A stretch of DNA of 33,915 nt, from assembly GCF_027921845.1 (NCBI RefSeq), contig NZ_BSEN01000010.1, positions 1 through 33,915 on the forward strand. Reading direction: 5' to 3'. Made by a program: the position numbers and the translations under genes. Positions 1-7,922 of the stretch are shown in pieces. Numbering within the stretch: the stretch's first letter is position 1; every line of letters starts with the position of its first letter. Source of the stretch: Leifsonia poae (GTDB lineage Bacteria > Actinomycetota > Actinomycetes > Actinomycetales > Microbacteriaceae). The notes below the pieces were generated by a model. That model worked only from the letters and a program-made list of their open reading frames with translations. It had not been told where the DNA came from and did not search any database.

Positions 1-34
1 GCGCAGCGCGGCGCGGCAGCGCGCAGCGCGGCGC
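1..34. repeat. Short GC-rich direct repeat at window edge
   Basis: The 14-base unit GCGCAGCGCGGCGC occurs at 1-14 and again at 21-34, separated by GGCAGC. The second copy abuts the stop codon of the ROK regulator. It may continue beyond the window. No function can be assigned. Confidence 0.6.
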
Positions 35-1225
35 TCAGGCGGAGGGTGCCGCCAGCAACGGCGCGAAGGCCAGCTCGGCCGCGCCGATCATCAGGATGCG
101 CGAGCCCAGCTCCGCGCGCGCGATCGCCAGCTGCTCCCCCGACGCCGCGAGCGCCTGCGCCGCCACGAGCGGCCCCAGCCGCTCCGGGGCCAGCGCGTGC
201 AGCGACCCGAGGAACCCGCCGAGCACGATCAGCTGCGGGTTGAACACGTTGGTCGCATTGCGCAGCGCGACCACCAGGAAGCCCAGCTGCCGCTCGATCT
301 CCGCGAGCACGGCGGGATCGCCTGCCGCGACGGCCGCGGCGAGCGCACGATCGAGCTCGTCGGTGTCCGCCTCCTCCAGCCCGAGCACGCGGAGCAGCGC
401 GCGCTGACTGACCTCGGTCTCCAGGCAGCCGATCGCCCCGCAATGGCACCGGATGCCCGACGAGTTCACCAGCGTGTGACCGAGCTCGCCCGCGTAGCCG
501 GAGATGCCGGTCAAGGGCCTGCCGCCCACGATCACCCCGGCACCGATACCGGATGCGCCGCCGTTCAGGTACACCAGATCGCTCGCCCCGCGCCCGGCGC
601 CGTAGAGGCGTTCGGCGTTGGCTCCGAGGCTGGCGTCGTTGGCGGCGTGCACGGGGAACCCGGTGGCTGCGGCGAGTTCGGCGGCGAAGGGTTCGTCCGC
701 CCACTCCAGGTGCGGGGCGAGGCGCACCACGCCGTCGCTCTCACGCACGAGTCCCGGCACGGCGACGCCGATGCCGGCGACGCGGGTCGCCTGGGCGAGG
801 TCGGGGCGGAGCCCGTCGATGACTGCGGAGGCGATCGCCACCGCTTCCTCGGCCGACGGCACGTGACCGGTCGGGTAGCGGACCCGGCGATGCAGGGTGC
901 CGTCCAGCCCGACGACGCCGACCGTCACGGCGTCGACCTCGGGGTTCACGGCGATCGCCACCACCCGGGGATCGGCCACGACGACCGGGCTCGGCCGACC
1001 GACCCTGTTGCTGGTCTCCGGCTCGCGCTCGGTCACCAGACCGAGCTCGACGAGCTCGGCGACGAGCGCGCCGACGGTCGACCGGTTGAGGCCGGTCGCC
1101 TGCGTCAGCGCGGAGCGCGCTGCTGGTCCGCCGCGGTGCACCAGACCGAGCACCGTCGACAGGTTGTGACGGCGCACCGTGTCGAGGTTCGTGCCCGCGG
1201 TTCCCCGCTCGTTCGACGTCATCAT
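35..1225 (-). CDS. ROK family transcriptional regulator (XylR-like)
   Basis: A DNA-binding sugar-responsive regulator of the ROK family, about 396 aa. The N-terminal part carries a winged helix-turn-helix (LTQATGLNRSTVGALVAEL). The rest is a ROK sugar-kinase-like domain with a glycine-rich segment (LNGGASGIGAGVIVGG) and the zinc-binding signature CHCGAIGCLE. I prefer one of the two tandem ATG codons at 1225 or 1222 over the upstream in-frame ATG at 1261. The -10-like TAGTGT at 1236-1241 lies inside the longer reading frame, and the conserved N-terminus begins just after the tandem ATGs. ROK regulators beside xylose genes are usually xylose-responsive repressors, and xylAB lie about 10 kb away. 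Regulation of xylAB by this protein is inference. It diverges from the DUF402 gene. Confidence 0.9.
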   Translation of the reverse strand: MMTSNERGTAGTNLDTVRRHNLSTVLGLVHRGGPAARSALTQATGLNRSTVGALVAELVELGLVTEREPETSNRVGRPSPVVVADPRVVAIAVNPEVDAVTVGVVGLDGTLHRRVRYPTGHVPSAEEAVAIASAVIDGLRPDLAQATRVAGIGVAVPGLVRESDGVVRLAPHLEWADEPFAAELAAATGFPVHAANDASLGANAERLYGAGRGASDLVYLNGGASGIGAGVIVGGRPLTGISGYAGELGHTLVNSSGIRCHCGAIGCLETEVSQRALLRVLGLEEADTDELDRALAAAVAAGDPAVLAEIERQLGFLVVALRNATNVFNPQLIVLGGFLGSLHALAPERLGPLVAAQALAASGEQLAIARAELGSRILMIGAAELAFAPLLAAPSA

Positions 1226-1235
1226 GATCACTTGA

Positions 1236-1241
1236 ACACTA
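1236..1241 (-). promoter_or_regulatory. Candidate -10 box of the ROK gene
   Basis: On the minus strand TAGTGT fits TANNNT and ends 10 bases before the first ATG of the tandem pair. No Shine-Dalgarno sequence is visible, so the transcript would have a very short leader or none. Confidence 0.4.
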
Positions 1242-1323
1242 TCCGTTCGCCCGGTCGGCACGACCCGCGCCAGCCCGCTTGCCGGCGCCGGGCACCGCGC
1301 CCGCTCGATGCGCCCGCTCGTTC

Positions 1324-1329
1324 TAGACT
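1324..1329 (+). promoter_or_regulatory. Candidate leaderless promoter -10 box (DUF402 gene)
   Basis: TAGACT is followed by exactly six bases (GCAGAG) and then ATG at 1336. That spacing puts transcription start on or next to the start codon. No ribosome-binding site is seen. Three other regulatory genes in this window show the same geometry. Confidence 0.5.
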
Positions 1330-1335
1330 GCAGAG

Positions 1336-1947
1336 ATGCCGCAGCTCGACCCGCCCTCGACCCTCCTGCGCTGGATCTCGGATGGGCGCATCAGCAGCGC
1401 CTATGAGCACTACGTCCTCGAAGACTCCGAACGATGCATCGCCCTCTGGCAGCCTGCCGGGACGATCGGACGCGTCGCGACCGGAGAGCGCGGCGGGCCC
1501 CGCGGCCGCAACATGGTGCCGGGTGGCTGGGACGGCGGTTACGTCGAGCACACGTGGACCGGCGACGGCGTGCTGCGCGTGTACGTGCCCGGCCAGCCGT
1601 GGTCGACCTGGCGGTGGCTCACAGCCGACGGGTGGACGACGCATGCCTACGTCAATCTCGAGGCGCCCTGGACGCGCACGCGCCTCGGCTTCGACACGGC
1701 CGACTGGATCCTCGATGTGATCGCGGAACCCGACGGGTCGTACTCGCTCAAAGACGAGGACGAACTCGAGTGGGCGCAAGCCAGCGGAAAATTCAGCGCG
1801 GAGCACGTGTCCGCCGTCGAAGCCGCCCAGCGCGACGCGATCGCGGCGATCGAAGCGCACGCCTTCCCGTTCGACGCCGATTGGGATGCCTGGTCCCCAC
1901 TGCCCGAGCAACCCCTCGCCATCGCCGACGGCTGGGACCTCCGCTGA
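1336..1947 (+). CDS. DUF402 domain protein (FomD/Ntdp-like)
   Basis: A 203 aa cytoplasmic protein of the DUF402 family. Recognisable features are the aromatic-rich strand region with WRWLTADGWTTHAYVNLE, the ADWILDVIAEPDGSYSLKDEDEL segment (read here with its acidic residues D and E) and a C-terminal helix. Characterised relatives include FomD of fosfomycin biosynthesis and Gram-positive nucleoside di/triphosphatases, which use acidic residues and divalent metal. The substrate here cannot be told. It starts at an ATG six bases after a -10 box, which suggests a leaderless message. It stands alone, divergent from the ROK gene and convergent with the GH3 gene, so it is probably not part of the sugar pathway. 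Confidence 0.8.
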   Translation: MPQLDPPSTLLRWISDGRISSAYEHYVLEDSERCIALWQPAGTIGRVATGERGGPRGRNMVPGGWDGGYVEHTWTGDGVLRVYVPGQPWSTWRWLTADGWTTHAYVNLEAPWTRTRLGFDTADWILDVIAEPDGSYSLKDEDELEWAQASGKFSAEHVSAVEAAQRDAIAAIEAHAFPFDADWDAWSPLPEQPLAIADGWDLR

Positions 1948-1966
1948 CGGCATCCTCCCCGTGGGG

Positions 1967-1994
1967 CGGCGAACGGTCGCCGGCTCAGGCCGGC
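1967..1994. terminator. Two small hairpins between convergent genes
   Basis: CGGCGA-ACGG-TCGCCG (1967-1982) and GCCGGC-TCAG-GCCGGC (1979-1994) are perfect 6-bp stems with 4-base loops that overlap at the GH3 stop codon. They sit where the DUF402 and GH3 genes converge. Neither has a T tract, so a terminator role is only plausible. Confidence 0.3.
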
Positions 1995-4435
1995 AGACGT
2001 GCCGGGACTTCGTGGCGCACCGTGACCACGCGCGCATCGGCGGTGGTCACCTCGTAGATCGAACCCGTGAGCTCGACCGCGGCCCGCGGCGTCGACGAGC
2101 CGGGCAGCCGACGCAGAGTCGCCTGCTTCTCGCTGACGATCGCGCCGTTGGTCGCCCCTCCGGTCGTACCTTCCACCCCGAGGTCGATGCGCGACGCCGC
2201 CACGTGCGAAGCGACCCAGATCTCGACGTCACCGGGCTCGACGACGCGCCGCATCCGGCGGTCGCTGAACGCGAAGCGCGTCGTCGGCACCGAGAACGTC
2301 ACGCGCACCGAGTCGTCGGGCGCCAGCTCGACCCGGCTGTAACCGAGCAGCTGCGCCACCGGGCGGGTCACCGTGCCCTGCACGTCGTGGCCGTAGAGCT
2401 GCACCACATCCGCACCGCGCACGTCGCCCGTGTTGGTCACGGTCACCGAGACGGCGAACGAATCGCCGGTGGCGGCATTCGGATCGACGGTGAGGTCGGA
2501 GTATTCGAACGAGGTGTAGGAGAGCCCGAACCCGAACGGGAGCAGGGGCGTCGAATCCGTGGCGGTGACGTCGGAGGGGGCGCCGAGGATCGGGTGCAGG
2601 TACGAGTACGGCTGCGCGCCGGCGGACCGGGGCATCGAGACGGGGAGACGGCCGGACGGATTCACCACGCCGGTGATGACGTCGGCGATCGCGAGCCCGC
2701 CGCCCTCGCCGGGGAAGAAGGCCTGCAGCACAGCGCCGGGCACGGCATCGCCGCCACCGAACGCCCAGTCGACGGCGTACGGCCGGCCGGTGAGGAGCAC
2801 GAGCACGACCGGCGTGCCCGTCGCGACGACGGCCTCGACCAGCCGTCGCTGCACACCGGGGAGTTCGAGCGACTCGGAGTCGTTGCCCTCGCCGACCGTT
2901 CCTCGGCCGAAGAGACCCGCCTGGTCGCCGACGACGACGACCGCGAGGTCGGAGGTCGCCGCTGCGTCGACAGCCGCCGCGATGCCCGACTCGTCGTCCC
3001 CTTCGACAGCGCAGCCCTCCGCATAGCGGAATTCCGGCATGGTCAGCCCCGCCGACGCGAACGCGCCCGGCAGCGCGTCGAGCACAGTCGGGATCTCGAA
3101 GCCCAACGGCAGCTCCGGATAGCCGGCGAGCACATGATTGGCGAACGAGTAGCAGCCCTGCAGCGCCTCGGCCCGGTGCGCATTCGGCCCGAGCACGGCG
3201 ACCGTGGAGAGCGGACGCGGACCGCTGCCGAGCGGAAGCACACCGTCGTTGGACAGCAGCACGACCGACTCCTCGGCGAGACGGCGCGCCAGCGCGCGAT
3301 GCCGCGGCGAGTCGAGGTCGATGTCGGTGGGCGGCTCGTCTTCGAAGGCGTCGGCGTCGAGCAGGCCGAGCTCCTCCTTCTGGGCGAGCGCGCGCAGAAC
3401 GGAGCGGTCGACGTACGCTTCGTCGAACTCCCCTGACCGGATGCGATCGGCCAGCGGCTGCAGGTACGCGTCGCCGGTCGGGAGCTCGATGTCGATGCCC
3501 GCCTCCAGGGCGAGCGCGGCAGCCTCCCCGCGATCGGCGGCGACGGCGTGCATGACCTCGAGGAACGCGACGGCGAAGTAGTCCGCCACGACGACCCCCT
3601 CGAACCCGAGCTTCTCGCGGAGCACCCCGGTGAGGTACTCGGCGCTGGCCGCCATCGGTACGCCATCGATCTCGGCGTACGAGTTCATCACCGAACGGGC
3701 ACCGCCGTCGAGGATCGCCATCTCGAACGGAGGCAGGAAGACGTCCGCGATCTCGCGGGGTCCGGCGTGCACCGGGGCGTGGTTGCGCCCGGCGGCGGAG
3801 CCGGAGTAGCCGAGGAAGTGCTTGAGGGTGGCATGCACGCCCGCCCCCTGTAGCCCGCGCACGTAGGCCGTGCCGACCGTGCCGACGAGGTAGGGGTCTT
3901 CTCCGATGCATTCGTCGACCCGGCCCCAGCGGGGGTCGCGTACGACGTCGAGCACGGGGGCCAGGCCCTGGTGGATGCCGAGCTGCTTCATCGAGCCGCC
4001 GATGGCCGCGGCCATCTCCTCGACGAGCTCGGGGTCGAACGAGGCGCCCCAGGCGAGCGGCGTGGGGAAGGTCGCGGCCTGCCAGGCCGCCAGTCCGGTC
4101 AGGCACTCCTCGTGCACCAGCGCCGGGATGCCCAGCCGGGTCTCGCGCTTCAGGCGTCGTTGTTCGGTCCAGAGCCACGCGGCGCGCTCCGCCGGATCGA
4201 GGGGACGTGTGCCGTAGACCCGGGTGTAGTGCCCGATTCCGTCGCGGGTCACGTCGGCGAGCGCATCCGCGGACTTCTGCCCGGCGGCCATCTCGCTCTG
4301 CATGGGAGCGACGACGCCGTTCTGGTCCAGCCAGTAGCCGACGAGCTGGGCGAGCTTCTCCTCCAGCGTCATCCGGGCGTGGAGTGCGCGGACACGCTCG
4401 GACACGTCGGGCAGGGGTGGGACAGCAGCGGTCAC
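1985..4435 (-). CDS. Glycoside hydrolase family 3 (beta-xylosidase/beta-glucosidase)
   Basis: An 816 aa retaining exo-glycosidase of GH3, predicted cytoplasmic because no signal peptide is visible. Order of parts: TIM barrel (about 20-330) with VRDPRWGRVDECIGEDPYL and the KHFLGYSGSAAGRNHAP loop; nucleophile Asp285 in VVVADYFAV, where most relatives read SDW; an alpha/beta sandwich domain (about 390-610); and a C-terminal fibronectin III-like domain (about 660-760). It starts at GTG 4435 with a weak upstream ribosome site. It is the last gene of the operon after the binding protein and two permeases, 87 bases behind the second permease. The context (GH10, xylA, xylB) favours release of xylose from imported xylo-oligosaccharides, but beta-glucosidase activity cannot be excluded from sequence. 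Confidence 0.93.
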   Translation of the reverse strand: MTAAVPPLPDVSERVRALHARMTLEEKLAQLVGYWLDQNGVVAPMQSEMAAGQKSADALADVTRDGIGHYTRVYGTRPLDPAERAAWLWTEQRRLKRETRLGIPALVHEECLTGLAAWQAATFPTPLAWGASFDPELVEEMAAAIGGSMKQLGIHQGLAPVLDVVRDPRWGRVDECIGEDPYLVGTVGTAYVRGLQGAGVHATLKHFLGYSGSAAGRNHAPVHAGPREIADVFLPPFEMAILDGGARSVMNSYAEIDGVPMAASAEYLTGVLREKLGFEGVVVADYFAVAFLEVMHAVAADRGEAAALALEAGIDIELPTGDAYLQPLADRIRSGEFDEAYVDRSVLRALAQKEELGLLDADAFEDEPPTDIDLDSPRHRALARRLAEESVVLLSNDGVLPLGSGPRPLSTVAVLGPNAHRAEALQGCYSFANHVLAGYPELPLGFEIPTVLDALPGAFASAGLTMPEFRYAEGCAVEGDDESGIAAAVDAAATSDLAVVVVGDQAGLFGRGTVGEGNDSESLELPGVQRRLVEAVVATGTPVVLVLLTGRPYAVDWAFGGGDAVPGAVLQAFFPGEGGGLAIADVITGVVNPSGRLPVSMPRSAGAQPYSYLHPILGAPSDVTATDSTPLLPFGFGLSYTSFEYSDLTVDPNAATGDSFAVSVTVTNTGDVRGADVVQLYGHDVQGTVTRPVAQLLGYSRVELAPDDSVRVTFSVPTTRFAFSDRRMRRVVEPGDVEIWVASHVAASRIDLGVEGTTGGATNGAIVSEKQATLRRLPGSSTPRAAVELTGSIYEVTTADARVVTVRHEVPARLPA

Positions 4436-4522
4436 GGGATCATCACTTTCATCGTTGGGTACGAGAGACGGCGGCGCCGTACGGAACGCGCGCGCCGGAC
4501 GGCGCGTGCGCGACGCACGATC

Positions 4523-5395
4523 TCACCCCTTCACGGCCCCGGTCAGTCCACCCACGATCTGGCGCTGGAACAGCGCGAAGAAGATCAGCGCGGGAATCAT
4601 GGAGAGCGAGGTGAACGCCAGCACTTTTGCGGTGTCCACCGAATACTGCGACGAGAACGCCTGTACGCCGAGCGGCAGCGTGAACGTCGACTGGTCGTTG
4701 AGGATGAACAGGGGAAGCAGGTAGTTGTTCCAGCTCGCGATGAACGCGAGGATTCCCGTAGTCACCACGCCGGGGATCGACAACGGCATCACCATCCGGA
4801 AGAAGAATCCGAGCCTGCTCGCGCCGTCGAGGGCCGCTGCCTCCTCCAGTTCCACCGGGATCGCCTTGATGAACGGCACCAGGATGATCACGGTGGTGGG
4901 GAGCGCGAACCCGATCTGCGGCAGGATGACGCCGGCCAGGTTGTTGGTCAGCCCGAGATCTTTCACCAGGATGTACAGCGGCGTGATGGCGACCGTGAGC
5001 GGGAACATGAGCCCGGCGGCGAACAGCGCGTACATCGCGCCCTTGCCGCGGAACTCGTAGCGGGCCAGCACGAAGCTCACCATGAGCCCGAGCACGACCA
5101 CCACCGCGGTGGTGACGATGCCGACGATCGCCGAGTTGCCGACCTCGACCCAGAAGGTCGACCCGGTGAGCACGTCGACGTAGTTCTGGAACTTCCAGGG
5201 GTTGGGCAGCCCGGCCGGCGACGACGTGATCTGCGAGTTCGAGCGGAACCCGCCGAGCACGATGTAGAGCACAGGGGCGAGGCAGAGCGCGATGAAGACG
5301 AGCGCGATGAAGTAGGTGAGCGGGCTGCCCCACTTCTCGCCCTTTCGGGCCTTGCGCAGCGGGGTTGGCGCGATTCCGACGGTTGTCGCTGACAT
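4523..5395 (-). CDS. ABC sugar transporter permease, MalG type
   Basis: A 290 aa inner-membrane component of a CUT1 carbohydrate importer. It shows an N-terminal transmembrane segment (YFIALVFIALCLAPVLYIVL), about five further membrane spans, and the cytoplasmic EAA loop (EEAAALDGASRLGFFFRMVMP) that docks on the ATPase. Its ATG overlaps the TAA stop of the upstream permease by one base (TAATG), which indicates translational coupling. Together with the MalF-type partner and the upstream lipoprotein it would import oligosaccharides. No ATPase gene is nearby. Actinobacterial CUT1 systems often share a distant MsiK-type ATPase. Confidence 0.95.
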   Translation of the reverse strand: MSATTVGIAPTPLRKARKGEKWGSPLTYFIALVFIALCLAPVLYIVLGGFRSNSQITSSPAGLPNPWKFQNYVDVLTGSTFWVEVGNSAIVGIVTTAVVVVLGLMVSFVLARYEFRGKGAMYALFAAGLMFPLTVAITPLYILVKDLGLTNNLAGVILPQIGFALPTTVIILVPFIKAIPVELEEAAALDGASRLGFFFRMVMPLSIPGVVTTGILAFIASWNNYLLPLFILNDQSTFTLPLGVQAFSSQYSVDTAKVLAFTSLSMIPALIFFALFQRQIVGGLTGAVKG

Positions 5396-6420
5396 TACTT
5401 CTGCCTCTCGGTCACAGCGCCCACCATGTCGCGTCGCAACACGAAGCGCTGGTAAATCAGTGCGATCACGAGCGAGATCACGAACATGACCACGGCGACG
5501 GCGTTGCCGTAGCCGTAGTTGCCCGAGGTGCGCCCGTTGGCGACCATGTAGGTCGCCATGGTGGAGGTGCCGGCCGTGGAGGCGACGTACTGACCCCAGA
5601 TGATGTACACCAGGTCGAACAGCTGCAGGGAACCGATGATCGACAGGAACGCCCAGATCCGCACGGTCGGACCGAGAAGCGGAAGGGTGATGCGTCGCTG
5701 GATCTGCCAGTAGCTCGCGCCGTCGATCGCGGCGGCCTCGAAGAGCTCGTCCGGAATGGACTGCATGCCTGCCAGGAAGAGGATGACGGCGAAGCCGATG
5801 TACTTCCAGGAGATGATGACCATAAGCGACCAGATGGCGATGTTCGGGTCGGAGAGCCAGTCGGCGCGCAACGCGCCCAGGCCGATGGTCTGCAGCAGAT
5901 CGTTGACGGCGCCGTTCGTCTGGAGCATCAGGCTCCAGCCGGTGCCCACGATCACCTCGGCGATCACGTACGGCACGAAGATCAGGATGCGGATGATGGT
6001 GCGCCCGCGGATCTTCTGGTTCAGGAGAAGCGCCAGCAGGAGTGCCACCGGGCCCTGGATGACCAGCGAGAGGACGACGATGATTCCGTTGTGCATAACC
6101 GCATCGTGGAAAGCGCTGTCCGTGAAGATGACGGCGTAGTTACCTAGACCGATGAAGTCGGTCGGCGCCCCGTAGCCCTTCCAGCGGAAGAAGCCGTAGT
6201 ACGCGGCCAGCACGACCGGGAAGATCACGAACGCGACGAACATGATGATCGCCGGTCCGGAGAGGATCGTGATCTCGAAGCGCTGTCGCCAGTCCGCCTT
6301 GCCTCGCTTGGGCCGCGGTCGGGCCGGGGACGACGCAGTGACTGCGTCGCCCCCGTCCTTCTGCTGGCCCCGCGGCGATGGGTCTTCGGTGAACGACGTC
6401 GCGCCGAGGGAACTGCTCAT
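5395..6420 (-). CDS. ABC sugar transporter permease, MalF type
   Basis: A 341 aa integral membrane protein, partner of the MalG-type permease. After a hydrophilic N-terminal stretch of about 45 residues, the first span reads ITILSGPAIIMFVAFVIFP. The EAA loop is ELFEAAAIDGASYWQIQ. It follows the binding-protein gene by only 8 bases and overlaps the next permease by one base, so all are co-transcribed. The substrate is inferred from neighbours to be a xylo-oligosaccharide; the permease sequence alone does not show it. Confidence 0.95.
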   Translation of the reverse strand: MSSSLGATSFTEDPSPRGQQKDGGDAVTASSPARPRPKRGKADWRQRFEITILSGPAIIMFVAFVIFPVVLAAYYGFFRWKGYGAPTDFIGLGNYAVIFTDSAFHDAVMHNGIIVVLSLVIQGPVALLLALLLNQKIRGRTIIRILIFVPYVIAEVIVGTGWSLMLQTNGAVNDLLQTIGLGALRADWLSDPNIAIWSLMVIISWKYIGFAVILFLAGMQSIPDELFEAAAIDGASYWQIQRRITLPLLGPTVRIWAFLSIIGSLQLFDLVYIIWGQYVASTAGTSTMATYMVANGRTSGNYGYGNAVAVVMFVISLVIALIYQRFVLRRDMVGAVTERQK

Positions 6421-6428
6421 GGTGCTTG

Positions 6429-7727
6429 TTATCCCTTGGCCGCGGCTTGGTTGACAGCCTTGACGATGTCGTCCGAGGTGCCCTTACCGGCGAGGAGGTC
6501 GACGACCGCGGTGTTCATCGCGTTTCCGACGTTCTGGCCGAGCAGCGTGTCGAGGAACTGCGACACGTACGGAGCCTTGTTGTAGGCCTCGAGAACGGAC
6601 TTGAGGTAGGGCTCGGTGATGAGGGCCTGAGCGTCCTTGTTGACGGGGATCGCGTTGAAGGCCTTGTAGTACGCCTCCTGCACGCTCTTGGTCGTGATGT
6701 AGTTCAGGAACGCCGTGCACTCCTTCTTCGGAGCCTTGGCCGAGCACGAGAATCCGTCGATTCCACCCATCATCGCCTGGGCGTCGCCCTCGCCACCGGA
6801 GATGGTCGGGAACGGGAACCAGCCGAGGTCGGGCAGCGGCTTCTCGTCAGGCGTGAGCGATGCGATCACTCCCGGATCCCACGCGCCCATGAGCTCCATC
6901 GCCGCCTTGTGGTTGGCCACGAGCCCGGCCGAGCTTCCGGCACCCTGCTGTGCCGAGGTGGTGAGGAAGCCGTTGTTGAACGGCTTCGTGGCGTTGAACG
7001 CCGCGACGTCGTCACCGGCCTTCTTCCAGCAGTCGGCGTCGAACTTCAGATCTTTGGCCGACTTGGCGAGGGTGTCCTCGCTGCACTCGCGAAGGGCGAA
7101 GTTGTAGTACCAGTGAGCCGCGGGCCACGCGTCTTTCGCGCCGACGGCGACAGGAGCGACGCCGGTCGACTTGAGCTTCGTGATGGCGGCGTTGAGCTCG
7201 TCCATGCTCGTCGGAGGCGTGGTGATGCCGGCGGCCTTGAAGAGATCCTGGCTGTAGTAGATACCCTCGGGGAGCACGTCCACCGGCATGGCGTAGACCT
7301 TGCCGTCGTACGACTCGCCCTTGAACGCCCCGGCGCCGACGGCCGACTTGGTCTCTGCTGCGATCGAATCCGTGATGTCCATCAACTGGCCGGCGTCGGC
7401 CATCGCGGCCATCTTGCCGCCACCGCGCTGCAGGAAGATGTCGGGAGCATCGCCGGAGTTGAGCGCCGTCTGGAGCTTGCCGTCGAGGTCCTCGTTCTGG
7501 ATCGCCTGGATCTTGATCGTGACGTTCGGGTTGGCCTTCTCGAAGTCCGCAACGGTCGTCTTCCAGAACTCAGCGCCGGGACCGGTCGTCGAGTTGTGCC
7601 AGAAGGTCATGGTGACTTTGCCGTCACTCGATGCGCTGTTGTCGCCGCTGCCGCTGCAGCCCGTGGCGAGCAATGCTGTACCCGCTGCGAGGGCGAGCAG
7701 GCTCGCGACTCGAATTTTCCTCTTCAT
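6429..7727 (-). CDS. ABC sugar-binding lipoprotein (family 1)
   Basis: A 432 aa extracellular solute-binding protein anchored by lipid. The signal peptide MKRKIRVASLLALAAGTALLATGC ends in a lipobox with Cys24 and is followed by a Ser/Gly/Asn-rich linker. The body has typical family 1 features such as VTMTFWHNSTTG near the N-terminus and a lid region with Trp-rich sugar-stacking candidates (DAWPAAHWYYNF, LMGAWDPG). The start at 7727 is supported by GGGAG eight bases upstream and by the signal peptide. The longer in-frame reading to 7814 would run through the promoter and operator. It is the first gene of the transporter-GH3 operon and probably sets its specificity. Confidence 0.94.
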   Translation of the reverse strand: MKRKIRVASLLALAAGTALLATGCSGSGDNSASSDGKVTMTFWHNSTTGPGAEFWKTTVADFEKANPNVTIKIQAIQNEDLDGKLQTALNSGDAPDIFLQRGGGKMAAMADAGQLMDITDSIAAETKSAVGAGAFKGESYDGKVYAMPVDVLPEGIYYSQDLFKAAGITTPPTSMDELNAAITKLKSTGVAPVAVGAKDAWPAAHWYYNFALRECSEDTLAKSAKDLKFDADCWKKAGDDVAAFNATKPFNNGFLTTSAQQGAGSSAGLVANHKAAMELMGAWDPGVIASLTPDEKPLPDLGWFPFPTISGGEGDAQAMMGGIDGFSCSAKAPKKECTAFLNYITTKSVQEAYYKAFNAIPVNKDAQALITEPYLKSVLEAYNKAPYVSQFLDTLLGQNVGNAMNTAVVDLLAGKGTSDDIVKAVNQAAAKG

Positions 7728-7784
7728 TGTGGAAACTCCCTGGTAGTGATTGGAGACACACGGCAGCCGACTGCCGCGAGACAG

Positions 7785-7814
7785 AGCCTCCCATCCGGAT
7801 ATGTTGTTTGTCAA
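7785..7814 (-). promoter_or_regulatory. Candidate promoter of the sugar ABC-GH3 operon
   Basis: On the minus strand a perfect TTGACA lies at 7809-7814. With an 18-base spacer the -10 would be GAGGCT (7785-7790), which keeps only the key A and final T. The TTGACA directly abuts the first TCGATATCGA repeat, so a repressor bound there would cover the -35 box. The weak -10 limits confidence. Confidence 0.4.
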
Positions 7815-7872
7815 TCGATATCGACATCGATATCGATAACGATTTCAATACCGTTATCGATATCGATGTCGA
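7815..7872. promoter_or_regulatory. Composite LacI-type operator array between divergent genes
   Basis: Two 21-base arms (7821-7841 and 7852-7872) form a perfect inverted repeat around the 10-base spacer ATTTCAATAC. Three copies of the palindrome TCGATATCGA lie at 7815, 7827 and 7857. The inner arms read CGATAACG and CGTTATCG. The array lies between the leftward transport operon and the rightward LacI gene. It most likely binds that LacI protein and controls both directions. Confidence 0.75.
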
Positions 7873-7910
7873 AATGCGGCCGGGTCCCTGGCGCGCGGGC
7901 GTCTGCACTG

Positions 7911-7916
7911 TATTGT
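7911..7916 (+). promoter_or_regulatory. Candidate leaderless promoter -10 box of the LacI gene
   Basis: TATTGT is followed by six bases (GACAAC) and then ATG at 7923. There is no ribosome-binding site upstream. The spacing predicts a transcript that begins at or beside the start codon. Confidence 0.55.
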
Positions 7917-7922
7917 GACAAC

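Noticed and set aside
1886-5392. Long plus-strand frames opposite the GH3 and permease genes
   Set aside because: Low-complexity His/Arg/Glu-rich translations without start signals, opposite well-recognised genes.
7815-7872. The large palindrome as a terminator
   Set aside because: It lies between two divergent genes and consists of repeated TCGATATCGA units, so an operator is far more likely.
6426-7922. In-frame upstream extension of the LacI gene at 7923
   Set aside because: It would run antisense through the binding-protein gene and the operator; the HTH starts just after ATG 7923, where a -10 box lies six bases upstream.
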